A stretch of DNA of 64,000 nucleotides, from positions 39,740,001-39,804,000 of the forward strand of contig NC_133167.1 in the NCBI RefSeq assembly GCF_040802235.1, read 5' to 3'. Of this stretch, positions 12,201 to 25,789 are shown in pieces (position 1 is the stretch's first letter; each line of letters begins with the position of its first letter). The notes below the pieces were generated by a model that did not search any database, had not been told where the DNA came from, and saw only the letters and a list, made by a program, of their open reading frames with translations. Both the position numbers and the translations under genes were made by a program. Source of the stretch: Manis javanica (Eukaryota > Chordata > Mammalia > Pholidota > Manidae).

Positions 12201-12778
12201 AACTTTTCTGCCCAAAATTCCATCACACCACTGGGAGACTCCTCAAAAACGGGGGCTCAAATCCTTCAGTTTAGAAATTGAGACACTGAGGTCTTAAGGA
12301 AGAGAGGGGAAGTGTCCACCCAAAGTCACAAAAAGACTTGGTTGCAAACTAGGGCTCGAACCACAAACTCTCCAAACTCCACTCCCCACTCCCCTATTTA
12401 ACGTGCCAGCGTTAGGCTACCCTCAAGTAAAAATTTACTATTTCGGAAAAGAAAAAGGGAGGTTACTACTGAGACAGTTTTTTAGTGGGGGAAACGTTTT
12501 TAAAAGGAGCTGAGCACAGGCATGAGGTGAGAACCGAGGTTTCGGTAAGAAGGGGGTTAGAAGCTACTGGAAGTTCCCGGCTGTCCCATCACGGAGAATG
12601 GGGTCCTCCGGGTCCCCCATATCTAACTGTATTACGGCAAGACAGCGAGGTGCTTCCGGGCCTAGCATCTCCTCACTTTCTTCTCGCGCGTTTTTCTCTC
12701 TTCTCTCCGCCTTTCGAACTCCTCAAAGGAGATCTTTCCTTCCAGGTAGTCGATGAGCTCCGGGCTGAACCCCGACAT
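1046..12778 (-). CDS. GTF3C3: GTF3C3, general transcription factor IIIC subunit 3 (TFIIIC102), 5' half
   Basis: Encodes the start of a TFIIIC subunit. TFIIIC is the nuclear complex that binds tRNA-gene promoters and recruits TFIIIB and RNA polymerase III; this TPR subunit contacts TFIIIB. Eight coding exons are visible on the minus strand (12677-12778, 11644-11755, 8136-8323, 7260-7383, 5767-5958, 5099-5264, 1672-1819, 1046-1117). Exons 1-7 join with matching phases and no stops, giving an N-terminus starting MSGFSPELIDYLEGK, an acidic Glu-rich tract in exon 3, and TPR helices in exons 4-7. The product closely resembles mammalian GTF3C3 as I remember it. Later exons lie left of the window. 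Exon 8 appears to be one base short, which would shift the frame, so this copy may be damaged or the sequence may contain an error. Family identity is near certain; integrity is not. Confidence 0.93.
1672..1819 (-). CDS. GTF3C3: GTF3C3 exon 7 (TPR repeat)
   Basis: 148 bp encoding SYYDANDVTSAINIIEEAF through YISNKQYDRALE, ending in phase 0 at a GTAGGA donor. The acceptor is TTTTAG at 1820-1825. The frame is intact and similar to human GTF3C3. Confidence 0.93.
1820..5098. other. GTF3C3 intron between exons 6 and 7
   Basis: Non-coding. Contains a poly(A) run (about 2437-2457), a pyrimidine-rich stretch, a short CA repeat (3244-3262), an L2 copy and an AAAC microsatellite (about 4936-4957). No exon-like segment in other frames is convincing. 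Confidence 0.7.
2840..4035 (+). repeat. L2-type LINE 3' end
   Basis: Diagnostic L2 wording is visible: the segment with two CTGC/TTCTGCC blocks and the ATCATGTCA-like site near 3410-3500, the 'AAAACCTTCCAATTGCTTCC' region at 3509-3528, and the 'AATGTAAGTTCCACAAGGG' tail near 3921-3940 ending in AATAAATAC. Ancient and diverged; left boundary uncertain. Confidence 0.65.
5099..5264 (-). CDS. GTF3C3: GTF3C3 exon 6 (TPR repeats)
   Basis: 166 bp encoding ALKYEPTNVRYLWERSSLYE through MQLARDTA, continuing the TPR array. The acceptor is CTCTTTAG immediately right of 5264 and the donor GTAAGT at 5093-5098. The last Lys codon is split with exon 7. Confidence 0.92.
5767..5958 (-). CDS. GTF3C3: GTF3C3 exon 5 (TPR repeats)
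   Basis: 192 bp encoding PLAYEPFSTLAMIYEDQGDM through AIFCYTK. It contains two TPR-type helix pairs with the usual Ala/Gly/Leu spacing. The acceptor is TTATAG to the right and the donor GTAATT at 5761-5766. Very close to human GTF3C3 as remembered. Confidence 0.93.
5959..8135. other. GTF3C3 introns flanking exon 4
   Basis: Apart from exon 4 (7260-7383) this is AT-rich intronic sequence with no recognised repeat family or gene. Listed so that the gap is accounted for. Confidence 0.6.
7260..7383 (-). CDS. GTF3C3: GTF3C3 exon 4 (first TPR)
   Basis: 124 bp encoding EKRPRSKLPRALRGLMG, then a TPR-like helix pair (ANIRFARGEREEAILMCMEI). The acceptor is TACAG just right of 7383 and the donor GTGTGT just left of 7260. 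This exon is easy to miss because it lies out of frame within a longer plus-strand ORF. Confidence 0.92.
8136..8323 (-). CDS. GTF3C3: GTF3C3 exon 3 with acidic tract
   Basis: 188 bp encoding ETSDGVSKSVHKVFASMLG, a run of Asp/Glu residues, then GDVFVLEMVLNRETKKMMK. The acceptor is CTTCAG at 8324-8329 and the donor GTAAGT at 8130-8135. The acidic run is encoded by imperfect GAG/GAA/GAT repeats (plus strand 8215-8262) and is probably length-variable. Phases match exons 2 and 4. Confidence 0.93.
8625..9012 (+). repeat. LTR-like element, unassigned
   Basis: A discrete GC-richer block in an AT-rich intron, with AATAAA at about 8899-8904, a GGGTC...CCATTGGCAAGACACACA end and a TG start. The composition and poly(A) signal suggest a solo LTR. 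No internal region and no clear target duplication are visible. It gives rise to a long but meaningless minus-strand ORF. Boundaries are approximate. Confidence 0.4.
9040..9300 (+). repeat. MIR SINE
   Basis: MIR core features: 'AGCACAGTGGTTAAAG' near 9056-9071, 'CAGTTTCTTCATTTG' near 9169-9183 and a 'GGGCTACTCTGAGGAT' segment near 9216-9231, ending in an A/T-rich tail. Diverged ancient copy. Confidence 0.8.
9890..10260 (+). repeat. L1 ORF2 fragment
   Basis: Plus-strand remnant of the L1 reverse-transcriptase region: 'GAGACAAGGGTGCCTACTAT' at 9991-10010 and the 'CACAGATGACATGATTAAG' stretch near 10107-10125, where L1 carries its catalytic Asp pair. Several small indels; non-functional. Confidence 0.75.
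10360..10975 (+). repeat. LTR-like element, probable ERV1 solo LTR
   Basis: Ends with a classic LTR 3' pattern: a pyrimidine-rich stretch, AATAAA at about 10851-10856, then a T/G-rich region. Immediately follows L1 debris in the GTF3C3 intron between exons 2 and 3. Family and exact ends are not recognised. Confidence 0.4.
10976..12676. other. GTF3C3 introns flanking exon 2
   Basis: Besides exon 2 (11644-11755) this is intronic DNA. A short ancient-repeat signature (ATTTACTGAGCACCTACTAC) lies near 11505-11524, the last 300 bases before 12.5 kb look like more old repeat, and nothing else is recognised. Confidence 0.55.
11644..11755 (-). CDS. GTF3C3: GTF3C3 exon 2
   Basis: 112 bp encoding SLQEKGKLSADES... 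to ...KDVSE plus the first base of a Gly codon. The acceptor is CACAG at 11756-11760 and the donor is GTATGT at 11638-11643. It is a Ser/Lys/Asp-rich, probably disordered, linker before the acidic region. Confidence 0.9.
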
Positions 12779-13030
12779 GTCTGCGGAGTCCTGACAAGTA
12801 GCCCCAGCAACGGTCAGCGCAGGAGATGCACGAAGTGCGGCGCCTCCCAGTCGCTTTCCGGTGCTGGGGCGCCGAGAGCAGGGATCCGGTGTTCTCACGG
12901 GAAACCGGCCCGTACTGCGCCCCAGCTGCAGCGCCAGGGTTCCGCCGGAGCGTCTGGCCCTGCCTCCTTCCAAGGGGCTCGCCGCTGTGGGCGGGGCCTC
13001 CGCGGGCCTGGTGAGAGCCTACTGCCCAGG
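12560..13030 (-). promoter_or_regulatory. CpG-rich promoter of GTF3C3
   Basis: GC- and CpG-dense block spanning exon 1 and extending upstream, in otherwise AT-rich DNA. ETS-type sites (CCGGAAG on the minus strand near 12653-12660, CCGGAAAG at 12854-12861) and no clear TATA box fit a housekeeping promoter. It may drive transcription both ways, but I see no gene on the plus side. Confidence 0.75.
12677..12778 (-). CDS. GTF3C3: GTF3C3 exon 1 (initiator exon)
   Basis: 34 codons from the ATG at 12776-12778 to ...KTREKK, then a GTGAGG donor at 12671-12676, ending in phase 0. The ATG sits in the CpG-rich promoter and begins the known conserved GTF3C3 N-terminus. Open reading upstream of this ATG in the same frame shows no family similarity, so the start is placed here. 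Confidence 0.93.
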
Positions 13031-14569
13031 CTCAGACCGCCTGTTTAAAACTATTAGGGAGTTGGGGGAAAAATGTGATTTCAAGAAATTGTCCTTACCT
13101 CAATTATTTCCCTCAATTCTCCAATCCATTTCTTTTTCTGAATGTTTATTCTTTAAGTTGATTTGATTTTTGTTTTAGAGATTATATTCTGAATTTGACC
13201 ATTTGCACTGCCATGTAAATGTTCTACTTTCCAGTTCTCCCCTGCCACAAAATGCTAAAGCCCTCCCCTAATTTATTCTCCAACTCTAATCTCTTCCAAT
13301 CAATGGCCTCATCAGTTTTCCTGTTACCCACAAATCCTCAAACTCTCCCTGACTTCAGGCTCCTTCCCAGTCTGTAAAAAAGGTTCTCTGGACTTTATGT
13401 TCCACCTCTAACTCCCACCCAAGTGTTCTTCTTTTCTTAACTATCTTTTAGAAAGAATCAAATGCTTGATATGATTACCATACATTGTTGCCCATTTACT
13501 GTAGAGCATGTACTATATCATATGCAGATTATGTACATATCTCAAAATAATCCTTAAAAATGGATGATATTATTCCTAATGCCAAAGTCCTGTATCTAAT
13601 AAGTGGCAGAGGCAGGTTTGGAATGCTGGCCTATCTGACTCCAAATCCCATGCTTGAAATTAATATAATATACTGCCTCCCCTCCTGGAACTATTTCACC
13701 TCCTCCACACTACTGTGGGTTTTTTTTACCTATTTATCTTTGTGAACTCTCCTCAGTAGCCTACTAATCTGTGCCCAATACAAATTTATGTATTAAATTG
13801 GATGGAATTCAAAGCGCCTTGGGAATGGGCAAGGGAATTGAGGCATGGGGAATGCAGCTCAATATGACGCTAAAGTTAGAGATAAGTTACAGGGAGCCTA
13901 TCACCCCGGCCTTTGTTGCCTCTTTACCACAATCTAGCTGAGGATAAACAACAGTAGGATGGCAGAATGAGGAGCCAGGACCTGCATGAGCAAGATTTCC
14001 AGGTGAGAGAAAAATATCTCACAACAGGAAGTCATCCCCTTTCTCATAATGAAGGATCCTCTGGGCACTACTTGGGTATAAAATAAGGCTATCTAGCAGT
14101 CTAGGTTGGATTCAGGTACTCTACAGAAGTCACAGGGAAATTCTCTCCTCAATTTTTCCAGTCAATTAGGAAACTGCATCTAAGAGGAAGGTAAGAGTCT
14201 CTAGTCCTAACTCTCCTAGGAGAAAAGAAGGGAATCAAAGGGAGGAAAGATAGTCACCTGGTAAGGAGAATGCTCCCCTAAGGTCCAGATGGCTTAGGCT
14301 AGCTTATTTTATGATGGGCTGTCTGGAATACGGGAATAACAGTTGTGAAGGTATAGATTCATGTTGTGGAAATAGGGAGCAAGAGGCAGAAGGACAGTTT
14401 TTCCACCGTTAAAAAGAGACAACAGGCTCAAAATAGAGTCATGTATGCTAAATCCACATCACCAAAGTGCAACTTAATAGCTAACTTAATTACAGTTTCA
14501 ACCTCTCTCAACAGTGGAATCTTAAACCAGTCAATGAGGAATTGCCTTCTCAGCACTAGTGAGGTAATG
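13031..14569. other. Intergenic upstream of GTF3C3
   Basis: Diverged repeat-like sequence, pyrimidine-rich around 13200-13450 (L2-like) and followed by probable LTR material from about 13.8 kb. I see no exon with conserved protein content. Confidence 0.5.
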
Positions 14570-14785
14570 TGACTGAGAAAACCCTACTGTCCCTTAAAGG
14601 AAGGTGATTCTTTGCTATTAACTTCCTTGTCCTGCCCTCTTCTGTCTATAAGTCTTTCATTCTGTACAGTTCTTCAGAGCTCCTTTCTGCTGAATGGGAT
14701 GCTGCCCAGTTCATGAACTGTTGAATAAAGCCAATAAGGTCTTTGAAATTTATGCAGTTGAATTTTGTTTTTTAACAACAGCTAT
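14570..14785 (+). repeat. 3' part of an LTR (ERVL-like)
   Basis: AATAAA at 14723-14728, in a context ('GAATAAAGCCAATAAGGTCT', then T-rich) typical of a mammalian ERVL-type LTR 3' end. The left boundary is not visible and may extend to about 13.8 kb. Confidence 0.5.
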
Positions 14786-17700
14786 AGAACACCTTGATGA
14801 CATGAAAGTTCTCTTAAGGTCAGAATGTAGCAACATACCCTGAAATTGTAATCTTTCTGTTTTTCTTTTCTCCACTTCCTTGAATGTGATTTTTTTCCCC
14901 TGGCGAGTCAGAGGCATCCTTATCACCTTGAGAGAAAGTGGAATTGTTATAGCAGTAATGAAAATAGCAAAAGGAAACTTTTACAACTTTCAGACTGGTT
15001 TTTGAGACTCAAAATGGAATGTCTAAAGAAAGCAGAACATTGAATTTCCACCATGACAATAGAATTAAGAATACACAGGGAGGAGATGACCTCATCCTTT
15101 CTCTTCATCAAGGGGATGAGCAAGGATGGGGTGTGACCCTATTCAGGAGATAATTTTCCCGTAGTTTAATCACTTTTCTGCCGAAGTTTGTGACAGCTTT
15201 CTTTCTGGGTTATCTTTTCAAGGAGGTCTGTAGAAGAGCCTTGAAAGACTAAGATATTATCTCCCTCTGGGGTGGAGGACAGATCTGTTTTCTAACCAGT
15301 AAAATATAAATAATGTTTCCCTCTGATGCAACGGTTGGGCATGTTTGTTAGTAGTTCCCTTTAACATGGAGAATTTCCTAAGTTTGGGCTCATCAGCTGT
15401 GGCACAAGCCTACTTATGCCCAGCATATACCTGGACTCACCTCCACAGGGACCCCACAATACTTGTAGGAGGACGAGATCCAGTGTGAATGCCAACCTTA
15501 TGCTGCCTGCCATGCCGTGAAAATAATGTCCATTACCTCAGACCCAGGAGTCTCTTGCCTGTCAGGGTCTATGAAACTGTAGCAGGCTACCATGTAGCCT
15601 ACAAATAGGGTAGAAGCTCACACCCTTAACAGTTCTGGACCACCCTAGATCTGGGATAGGGGACAATAGGCCATGTCCTGGGGATGAGATACGCATCAAT
15701 GAGGAGCAGAGTCAATGCTGAGAGGCTGTCAAGGACCCATGGAGAGAATTACTGCAGACCACCTGAGAGCCTAGATCATCTGTAAAACATTTATTTTCAA
15801 TGGAGGAAACACCACACTTCTGCTGTTTTCCTAGCAACTGTTCTCAGCCAAGCAAAATCACTTTCCCAGGGGGCTTTTAGAGTAGGGAGGTTCAAATAAT
15901 TGGGCAGGGTGTGGAAACGACTAACATATAGTGTCTGGACACCAGATGTGCTAAATGGTCACATATAATGAAGACTTGTCGTTCCCCAACTGCCAACTGC
16001 ATCACGAGGAATAAACTCTAGTCCGTATGGAGTGTTGTCATTGCAACAGCCAGCTGCCAATTGTGAGGAATTCTCCAGCAGAAGGATGCATGCCTCTGCC
16101 CTGAGGCCTTGCAAGCTCATAGCTGAAAGTCCTCTGTGGATTCCCATCCTTGTTAAAGGCTCTGAAACTGATAAGTATTCCCTTTGCGGATGTCTTGACA
16201 CCCAGAGCAAGGGGGCAAAAAGCAAAGGGAAAACCAAGGACTGGTTAGTACTTGAGTGGAATTGGACAGGGGTGAAATGCTCCCTACCCCTCTACCATTT
16301 ATCTGAATAGTTTATATTTTTATGAAGAATAGCTCCTCAATGATTACTTTCATCTCTTAAATGGTAAAAAACACAATCTTGACGTGAACTAGGAGTAGCT
16401 TCCATTTCTGTGTAAACAATAGCAGAATAGCACATGTTTACTTTCAATTCAACAACTATTTGTTGAACACATGCTACATGCTAGACATTATGCTAGGTGC
16501 TGAAGAAATATAAATGGCTTAGGTATGATCTCTGCTCATAAATACCTCACACATCCCTCCAGGAAAAACAGACATATATCAACTAGTTACAATAGAACAT
16601 ATTAAACCAGCCACAGAAATCTGTCTTAGCATAAATATTTTATTTTTATATTCAGTATCAATCATCCACAAAAAAGCCACAGAAGACTATTTTGGAATGC
16701 ACAGGTTAATGTGATTAGGACACCAATGTTTGCATTCAGGTACAACGCTTGTTTTGCAGGAATCACAGGGAAAATGATGCAGCTCTCCATAAAGATACAG
16801 GAAAAGTTGCTATTCCAAGTGAGGATACGAGAATCAGAATAATTCAGCCCCATCTGGTTGGGAGGAGGACACGGTTGGCTGTAAAAGAAGGGAAATCCAC
16901 CCATTTCTACTCTCCGTTCTTAAGGAGGTTGTGTGCAAAAGAGAATCAGAGCTGGGGTGGGGCTAGGATATTTGGTGTAGCACGGGGTCCACCTCTAAAC
17001 ATAGTGGCAGAGAACATCTCACAGAGATCCTAGCAATTCCTAGAATCCCAAATTTCTTTGTTTTCCATTTCAACTTATTTATGGATATTTATCACTTACT
17101 CTCCCTTGGTATGAAACTTAGATTGTGAGATCTTTCAGTAACATATTGCTGAACGTGGGAATGCATCTCCTCTTTAGGAAAAAGACAAATTTTAAGCCTA
17201 AACCCCTATTACATATGATGAACTACAGTAAAAATTTGCAAAGTCCCTTTGAAATAAAAACAATGATTGATAACAGGTAATAAGCATACAAGACAAGTTT
17301 TAAAGACAAGCTTCAAGTAAACATGTAATTTAGAAGATCATCATCTCTTTTGACTCGTAATGTCCCGTAGCTCTTACAAAATATCCGCAGTGTTCTACAT
17401 CAATGTTCATGGTTATAGAGTGGGAAAAAAAAACTCCAAAAATAGACCACTGAGTCAGATTATCTCCCAAGGGTCAATCTATTTATATGCAAATCTGGAA
17501 ATGTAGAATAAAATCATTACACATTGACAAATAAAAGTAGAGGGAAAAAATGTTTAGCCATGACCATGATTAAAATTTTTTAATGAGAAGCTTCACCTGT
17601 AGTTCTAAAATAGCCAGAACCTGGAAGAACAAGAAAATATTATGAAATAGTAAATAAAAACTACACAAACACCACAAAGACCCAAAGATCAACATAGTTC

Positions 17701-19052
17701 AGTGAAAACTCTTTGTTTTTTCATTTTCTAATCAGAGATGTTAGGAAAGGAGAGTTTGTAATTATGAAATACTCTCCAAACATTTGCTTAGCTTCTTACA
17801 CAAAGCCAATTAATTTCCGTTATATTACAACACTACCAACTGGGTGCTTGCTCTGTTTTCCTGCCTTAAATATTACTTCATTTCATGCTCACTTGGAAGT
17901 ATTCATTTGATATTTTCTCTGATACCTCTGTGAGTTAGACATTAGCACCTGCAATTTATAGATGAAGAAACGAAGGCTTACAACCAACGTGCATGCACCA
18001 CTCTCCCACACTGAAGTAGCCCTTGTGGTATCAGTAACTACTTCTCTGTATTAGTGTCTGATAGCCTAGGGCCTACATGTGAGAAAAGTCAAGGTAACCC
18101 TTCATTAACATCTTTCTGCTTATTCTATTTTCTCAGGATAGAAGTTTTCAAGTGCATATGCCACATGGTAAATTACGTCTTCTTTTTAGAATGACAATCA
18201 TTATTTTTAAAAATCACACTCAAAAGAACTAATAATCAAAATATTTTCACATGCACAATGCAGTGTAACAATGGTATGCTTACTCACAACTTCATCCCTA
18301 CACCCGCACCACGGAAGAATGGGGAGTGGATTTCGATTATGATTCACTTCCCTTTATTATTCATCCAAACAAACGCTAATGAACTAGAGACATAGTGCAT
18401 TTTCTTATAATGTGCCATACCTGTTTCTTTATAAATAGCAAGCATTTATTTGATAAGAATGCAAAAAGAATAAGATTAACAAAATTCAAATCTCATAAAT
18501 ATATTTCTAATTTTTTTCCTATGAGAAAAATAACATCTTTACTAATATTCCTTTTTTTTTCTTTAGGTGAGGAAGTTGAAGCTCAAATATATGTTTATTA
18601 TTTCTCCTCCAGAGACCCTTTCTTTTAACTTTATCTTTCTATTTTATCCAACTGTACAATTCACATACTTCTTTATATATGATTTTCTACCTAACTTTAG
18701 CTATATGACCTGAGTCTGAAAAAAAGATATAGGTAAAAGTGTGTGGTATTCCACTATATTTAATAATGCTATTAAAGGTGATAATTCTACTATTTTAATA
18801 TACCTCTTCCCAAGAAAACTATGCTTAAAAAATCATAACTATCATTTCTTTTTAAAACCAAATCATAGACATCTGAACCAAATCCAAATATTAACAGCAA
18901 TGAGTATCATCAGAATTGAGCATTAATTTCTCTGAGGAAAAGAAAATCATTTTCAAATAAATACTTTCAAAATCTCTTTATGACTTAAGTTGGATGTTTG
19001 GACAAATCCTGGGAATAAAGGGATCATTTTTACCTGTGCTCAGAAGAAACAG
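14786..19052. other. Intergenic region between GTF3C3 and C2orf66
   Basis: Moderately repetitive, with no recognised coding exon. About 14.8-16.3 kb looks like old ERV-type sequence with short chance ORFs on both strands. An ancient-repeat signature (GTTGAACACATGCTACATGC) lies near 16462-16481. About 17-19 kb is AT-rich and may include the C2orf66 3' flank. Confidence 0.5.
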
Positions 19053-20816
<1,764 letters not shown>

Positions 20817-21355
20817 TCACCCTAATTTTGCAGACTTGTTTTTCTCCGGATTCATCTGCATATGAAGCCCCCCAGATACAGCTGATTAGCTTAAGAGTCC
20901 ACGAGGAAGAAAATGTTACATAGTGATACACAAAGCAATTATGAATACAACCTACAAAGTCTAAGTATGGCTTTTCATCTTTGAAAAAATGCACTTTGTG
21001 GTCTCCAAAGAAAATGCACTTCATAAAAAAGAACAAGCAAACAAATCTTAAGTTACTCATAAATGTTAAGACAGTAGTCTCCAAAGAGAAAGAAAAATAT
21101 ATACCCCAAACCGAGAAATGCGCTGTACACACATCTGAGACAGACACAGACCACACTGGCCTAAGTAGAGATTGTCTCCCACCCCAAGGCATGAAATGGA
21201 AATGAAATACACAGAAGGGCTAATAAAACTTACCAGGTTTGGGCTTTGGCTGGTCCTGGTTGGTACCCCACCTACAATCAGTAAGGCAATCACGGCTACT
21301 TATAACCAGTGGACCGGTTGCAGGTAGGTGTCTCTGACGTGAGCAGGCGCAGTTC

Positions 21356-21507
21356 AAAAATAATGATTCCATTTTCATCCATGGCACAAAGACCCTTGAG
21401 AATCACTACTTCATGCTTCTTCAGGGGTAACAGTGAACCTGTTTGTCTTATAAATACAGCAACCTCTCCTCCAACCACGGAACATTTTATGTGTTTTTTA
21501 TAAAATA
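21356..21507. repeat. Source or partner copy of the composite duplication
   Basis: Contains, in order, the segment found directly at 19730-19825 and then the segment found inverted at 19690-19729. It lies about 0.7 kb upstream of the C2orf66 start codon. Confidence 0.85.
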
Positions 21508-24500
21508 CACAGGCACTTCCATGCAGCCAAGTGGCTTTCTACTTTTTCACTTTCAAAAGACGGTGTATATACAGCAGCTAGGAATGTGATGAGGATTATC
21601 CCTCCTAATAGAATGTTCGTTTGCAAATATCGGCTTCTCAAATTAACAGCATTTTTTGAATAGGAAATTCTACTCCAAGAGACAAAATTGCTTTTTGTGA
21701 CCTACACCTTATATTTGTTCTGAGAATCTCAGGAAGCTTGGCAAGTTTTCAATAGTGGCACAGTTTATCATAATACCCCTTCAAAATAGAGCAAAAAGAT
21801 AGCACGTGTTTCATGGAAAAAAGCAGCATCCTCTTGCTGAATAAATGCTATCTGTAGAAAATGGTAGGGTTGAGAAATTGAACTCGATGAGTTACAAAGT
21901 TGCTTTGGTACCAGTAATTCAGAACAATCCAGGAAAAGCTCTTTGTGAGAAGGCTAGTAATCTAGACTGGAGATTGTCTGGCTATTAACTCTCTAGAAAT
22001 TGTCTAGTCTCAGTCTTTCTATCTTGACTTTGAGCAAGTCACTATGACCTTCATTTGTTCGTTTCTTTGTTCATTTTACAAATTTTTTATTGACTTCCTA
22101 CTACTTGCCAGGTACTGCACTAGGCTTTGAGGATAACATGGTAAGAATAATAAATATAGGCCCTACCTTCATTGAACTGACAGATTAGTGGCAATATAGA
22201 CAATCAAAACACATAAACAATTTATAAAACAAATATAAGTGATATAAATATTATAAATCCAAATGATAATTTCTATGAAGAGAAAGTAGGGTCTATAAGA
22301 GTGTAAGAAGGGGGATTTGATTTGGTCTCAGGGGTCAGGAGAGCTTCTATGAAGAAGTAACCTTACATCTGATAGATGAGTGGGAGTTACCAAGGGAGTA
22401 CAGAGGGGGAAGAAGTTCAAGCAAGGTGAACAACTGTGCTAGACCCTGTGGCTGAAAGGAACATGGCACATTAAAGCAACTGAAGGTAAATTAGCACGCC
22501 GGGAATAGAGGGAGCAGGGGGTAGCCTGCTGCGAAATGGGGCTGGTCAGGGGTCAGATTATGATCTTTCTGCTGCAAGTAATGCTCACTGATTGAAGGGT
22601 TTTAAGTGTACTAGATCCTATGGGAGGCAGGGCTAAGGGGAAGAGAATTTCCAGACCAATTCCCAGGGCTCAGGATTATGCAGTTGAGTGGAGTACATGC
22701 CTTTAGCTGAGAAATCAAACACTGGCATGGAGTGAGGGTCAGGAGTTCCAGATGGAGCACTGAGTTTGAGGAGCTTCTGAGATCTCCAGGTGGGGATGGA
22801 GAGTGTATATCAGGATACCCAGGTCTGGGTTCAGAGGGGAGGGGTGGGAAGGAAATGTAAATATGGGATTGTTAGCATATGAATGGGTGAGAGTACCTCA
22901 GTACAAATTAGCAAAGGAGAAGAAAAAGTGGCCTAGGAGTTGGCTTTGAGAAATTTTAACCAGTAACAGCCATATACAAGAATCTATACAAAAGAGACAC
23001 TGGAGGTACGGGGGAAACCAGGAAAGTATGGAAGCAAAGGAAAGAAGTGTTTCTAGAAGGGACAAATTGGGTAAAATGAGACTGAAAAGGGCCCATGGAG
23101 CCTTAGAGTTGTTTTGGTTGATGGAGGTGAAAGATTGGAAGTGAGGGATGGAGGGGAAAGAAAGAGAGTGGGGACACCAAGCTCTTGAGAAGTTTAGCTG
23201 TGAAGAGGGAGTAAGAAGGAAGCAGCTGGAGAGGTCAGTGGAATCATTGTTTTTAATGTGAGAGACTTGAGTTTGTTTAAATATCAGTAGTTAATTGAGT
23301 AAATGAGTACCCTGGAATATCATTACTTCAACTCTCCTTAAACTCCAGAGTTTGAAGTTAAAGGATCTAATAATATGTATTAAATTGTTAAGTGAGATTA
23401 TAGCCAAGTCACTACACTACAAACTCCTTAGACAAGGCTCATCTCTGCATTCCCAGTGCCGAGCACTGAACCCGATAAATAGACAATGCACTTTTTAAAT
23501 GGGAAAGACTGAATAAATTGGAATAAGACTTGCAAAGCCATTTATCTATAAATAAGTCATAGCTTTAGCTATGTTTGTATAACAACACAGCACATTTGTT
23601 TGACCTCTTAAGAGCTCCCCATTTTAAGAAATATTTAGAGTTTTTCAAGGGCTCAGTGGACCAACACACATATTATAACCTTGTTACTAAAACTTGTTTC
23701 CCTAATTGTTAAAATAAATTACATATTTCTAAAATTTTGGTTTTAAAACCTTTGTGTCTTAATATTATATCTCTTTTGAAGAGCAGAATGTATTATTGAG
23801 AGAGCTGATGATATTTTCTTCAGACTCTGTATCAACACAACATTCAGTAGATGTGTTGCCAATTTATTGTTCAGTGGATTTCAATCAACAGAGAAGAAAA
23901 TCAAATAAGGATAGCTCAGGTTCCCAAACCATCAGTTTCTGGTCCAAATTATTCCATTTGGTCTCTTCATTAAATAGAACATTTGTAAAAGTAGCAGTTG
24001 GGATAGTCTGAGCAAAAAGACTCTTCCACAACCCAGAGGCATCAGAATGAAGGGTTTTGCTGGCATTTCTCAATTAGAATTTGACAGGAAAATAGAGTAC
24101 TCAGGACAGGGCGACTAACAGAAGAAAGTCAATAAATATGTGCTCACTGAATTATAAACTTAAATTAGAAATTCAAACATAATGGTAAAGGTGAGGAAAG
24201 GGCACTCAGTGAAGAGGCTATTCTGGGAGGCAGAGAGAAACTTTAAAACTGTCTCTGTTGGACTATATAACATTTTCAAACCCTTCCTGTCTCTATTAGG
24301 AAAAAAAAAGAAGAAGAGCCGATAGAGCTAGTTAGGTACATCACGAACAGCGATGAGAATTTGACGTCCTTTTCTTTCCCCAGGTTTGAGTAAGCGAAAG
24401 GGAAACTTATTGTTTTAGATTGCTTCCTCAGTGATGACGAGAACTGCAGAAAAGTTGCTAAGATGATTAATAGAGTGAGCCAGGCAGCGTTCTGCTCATA

Positions 24501-24600
24501 GCAGTCACATCTGCTTTTTGTGGCAATGGGATGAATTCAGCTTGAGAGTAGGCTAAAGAGAAGGGGGGATAAAAGACATAGGTCTCTGCCAAGCACAGAG
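21508..24600. other. Intergenic, old interspersed repeats
   Basis: A mammalian-wide repeat signature (CTACTTGCCAGGTACTGCAC at 22101-22120, followed by 'AGGAGAGCTTCTATGAAG'-type text near 22338-22355) runs to about 23.2 kb. An L2-like tail lies near 23.4-23.5 kb. No gene recognised. Confidence 0.55.
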
Positions 24601-25635
24601 CAGAGGCAAAGAGCCCTGGCTCAGCGGACCCTCAGTGACCACAATGGATGGGAGAGGAGAGGCTGACCCCTCATATCATGAGGCCACACAAAGCTTCCAG
24701 ATCCCATGAGCCACTGAAACCACTGGAATTGAATTCCCTCTCTCCCCCAGGGATGACAAAGCAGTTTAAAAAAAAAATTCCCATGACATTCTTGAACATG
24801 TCTACAATATGGTCAACCACTTGTCCCTTTTCCCAGTGACAATGCAGTGGGAGTATCTCCAATTATAGAGTTGACCCTCAGAATTCTCTAGTTATTCATC
24901 ATGTAGAAATTTCTTTTATTATTAGCTGTCTTCCGTCTAAAAAATACTATCCTCTTGTTTAAATGCTATCCTTTTGTTTAAAAATGCTGTTCTCTTGCTT
25001 TGAAATGTTTTAAAAATGCTGAAGGGCATATTAAAGATGAAAAAATATCTCCCACTGTTTAAAACATGTTACGTATGTTTTTACTTCTTAGGGCCAGAGT
25101 GTGAGCCAATTCTAGAAGCCTAGATGCGTAAAGGAAGAAAGACAAGGTCTAGGTGGGGTGGCTATCCTTCCCTGAGAGAGTTTGGCCTCAGGCTGGCCTC
25201 AGCCTCTGCTTTCATCAGGCCTTCGCTGTCATCAGCTGGGACCTGGGAGTGGCCTTTCCTTCTCCCATGGTCCCTCCTCTGGCCTGTTTCCTCCCTGCCA
25301 CCAGCCTTCCTGAGAAACATGCGCTAGTCAGAGAGGGGCAGCCAGCACACGTACTGTTCAGTCCTGTCCTAAATTTAAGCTATTTCTCCTACAAGTACGA
25401 TGGGGGTGCAGAGGCAACAAAAAGCATGATAGTCATACTTGATCTGAAGCCAGCTCAGAGAAAACAAAGCAAGAAAATGGACATCCAGATTGACACCCTG
25501 ACTGAGGTATAAACCAAACTGTCTCGACCTGGATTTGAGCAACAGTTTCCCAATTCCCCGTTATGTCAGGCCATTTTGGTATCTCCAAAAGTCATAATAA
25601 AGGAGTGAAGGATTACTCCTAAAATATAGACTCCT
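24601..25635. other. Intergenic, unassigned
   Basis: No recognised gene. Short overlapping ORFs at 25.1-25.5 kb have no family features. Simple repeats are absent apart from a short A run. Confidence 0.4.
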
Positions 25636-25789
25636 ACATCACTTCCTTTGGCTTTGCAAACAGCTTTTCAGCAGGCAGTCTGCTTTTATAGCAGAGCGCC
25701 TGAGGTGGTCCACAACATCTTTGGCTTTGCAACTGACTCTGGAGCAGACAACAGGAAGACAAGGTCGCACTGATAAGGCAAAGCTTACT

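Noticed and set aside
12485-13048. 187-codon plus-strand ORF
   Set aside because: A GC-rich promoter shadow antisense to GTF3C3 exon 1, with low-complexity Arg/Gly/Pro content.
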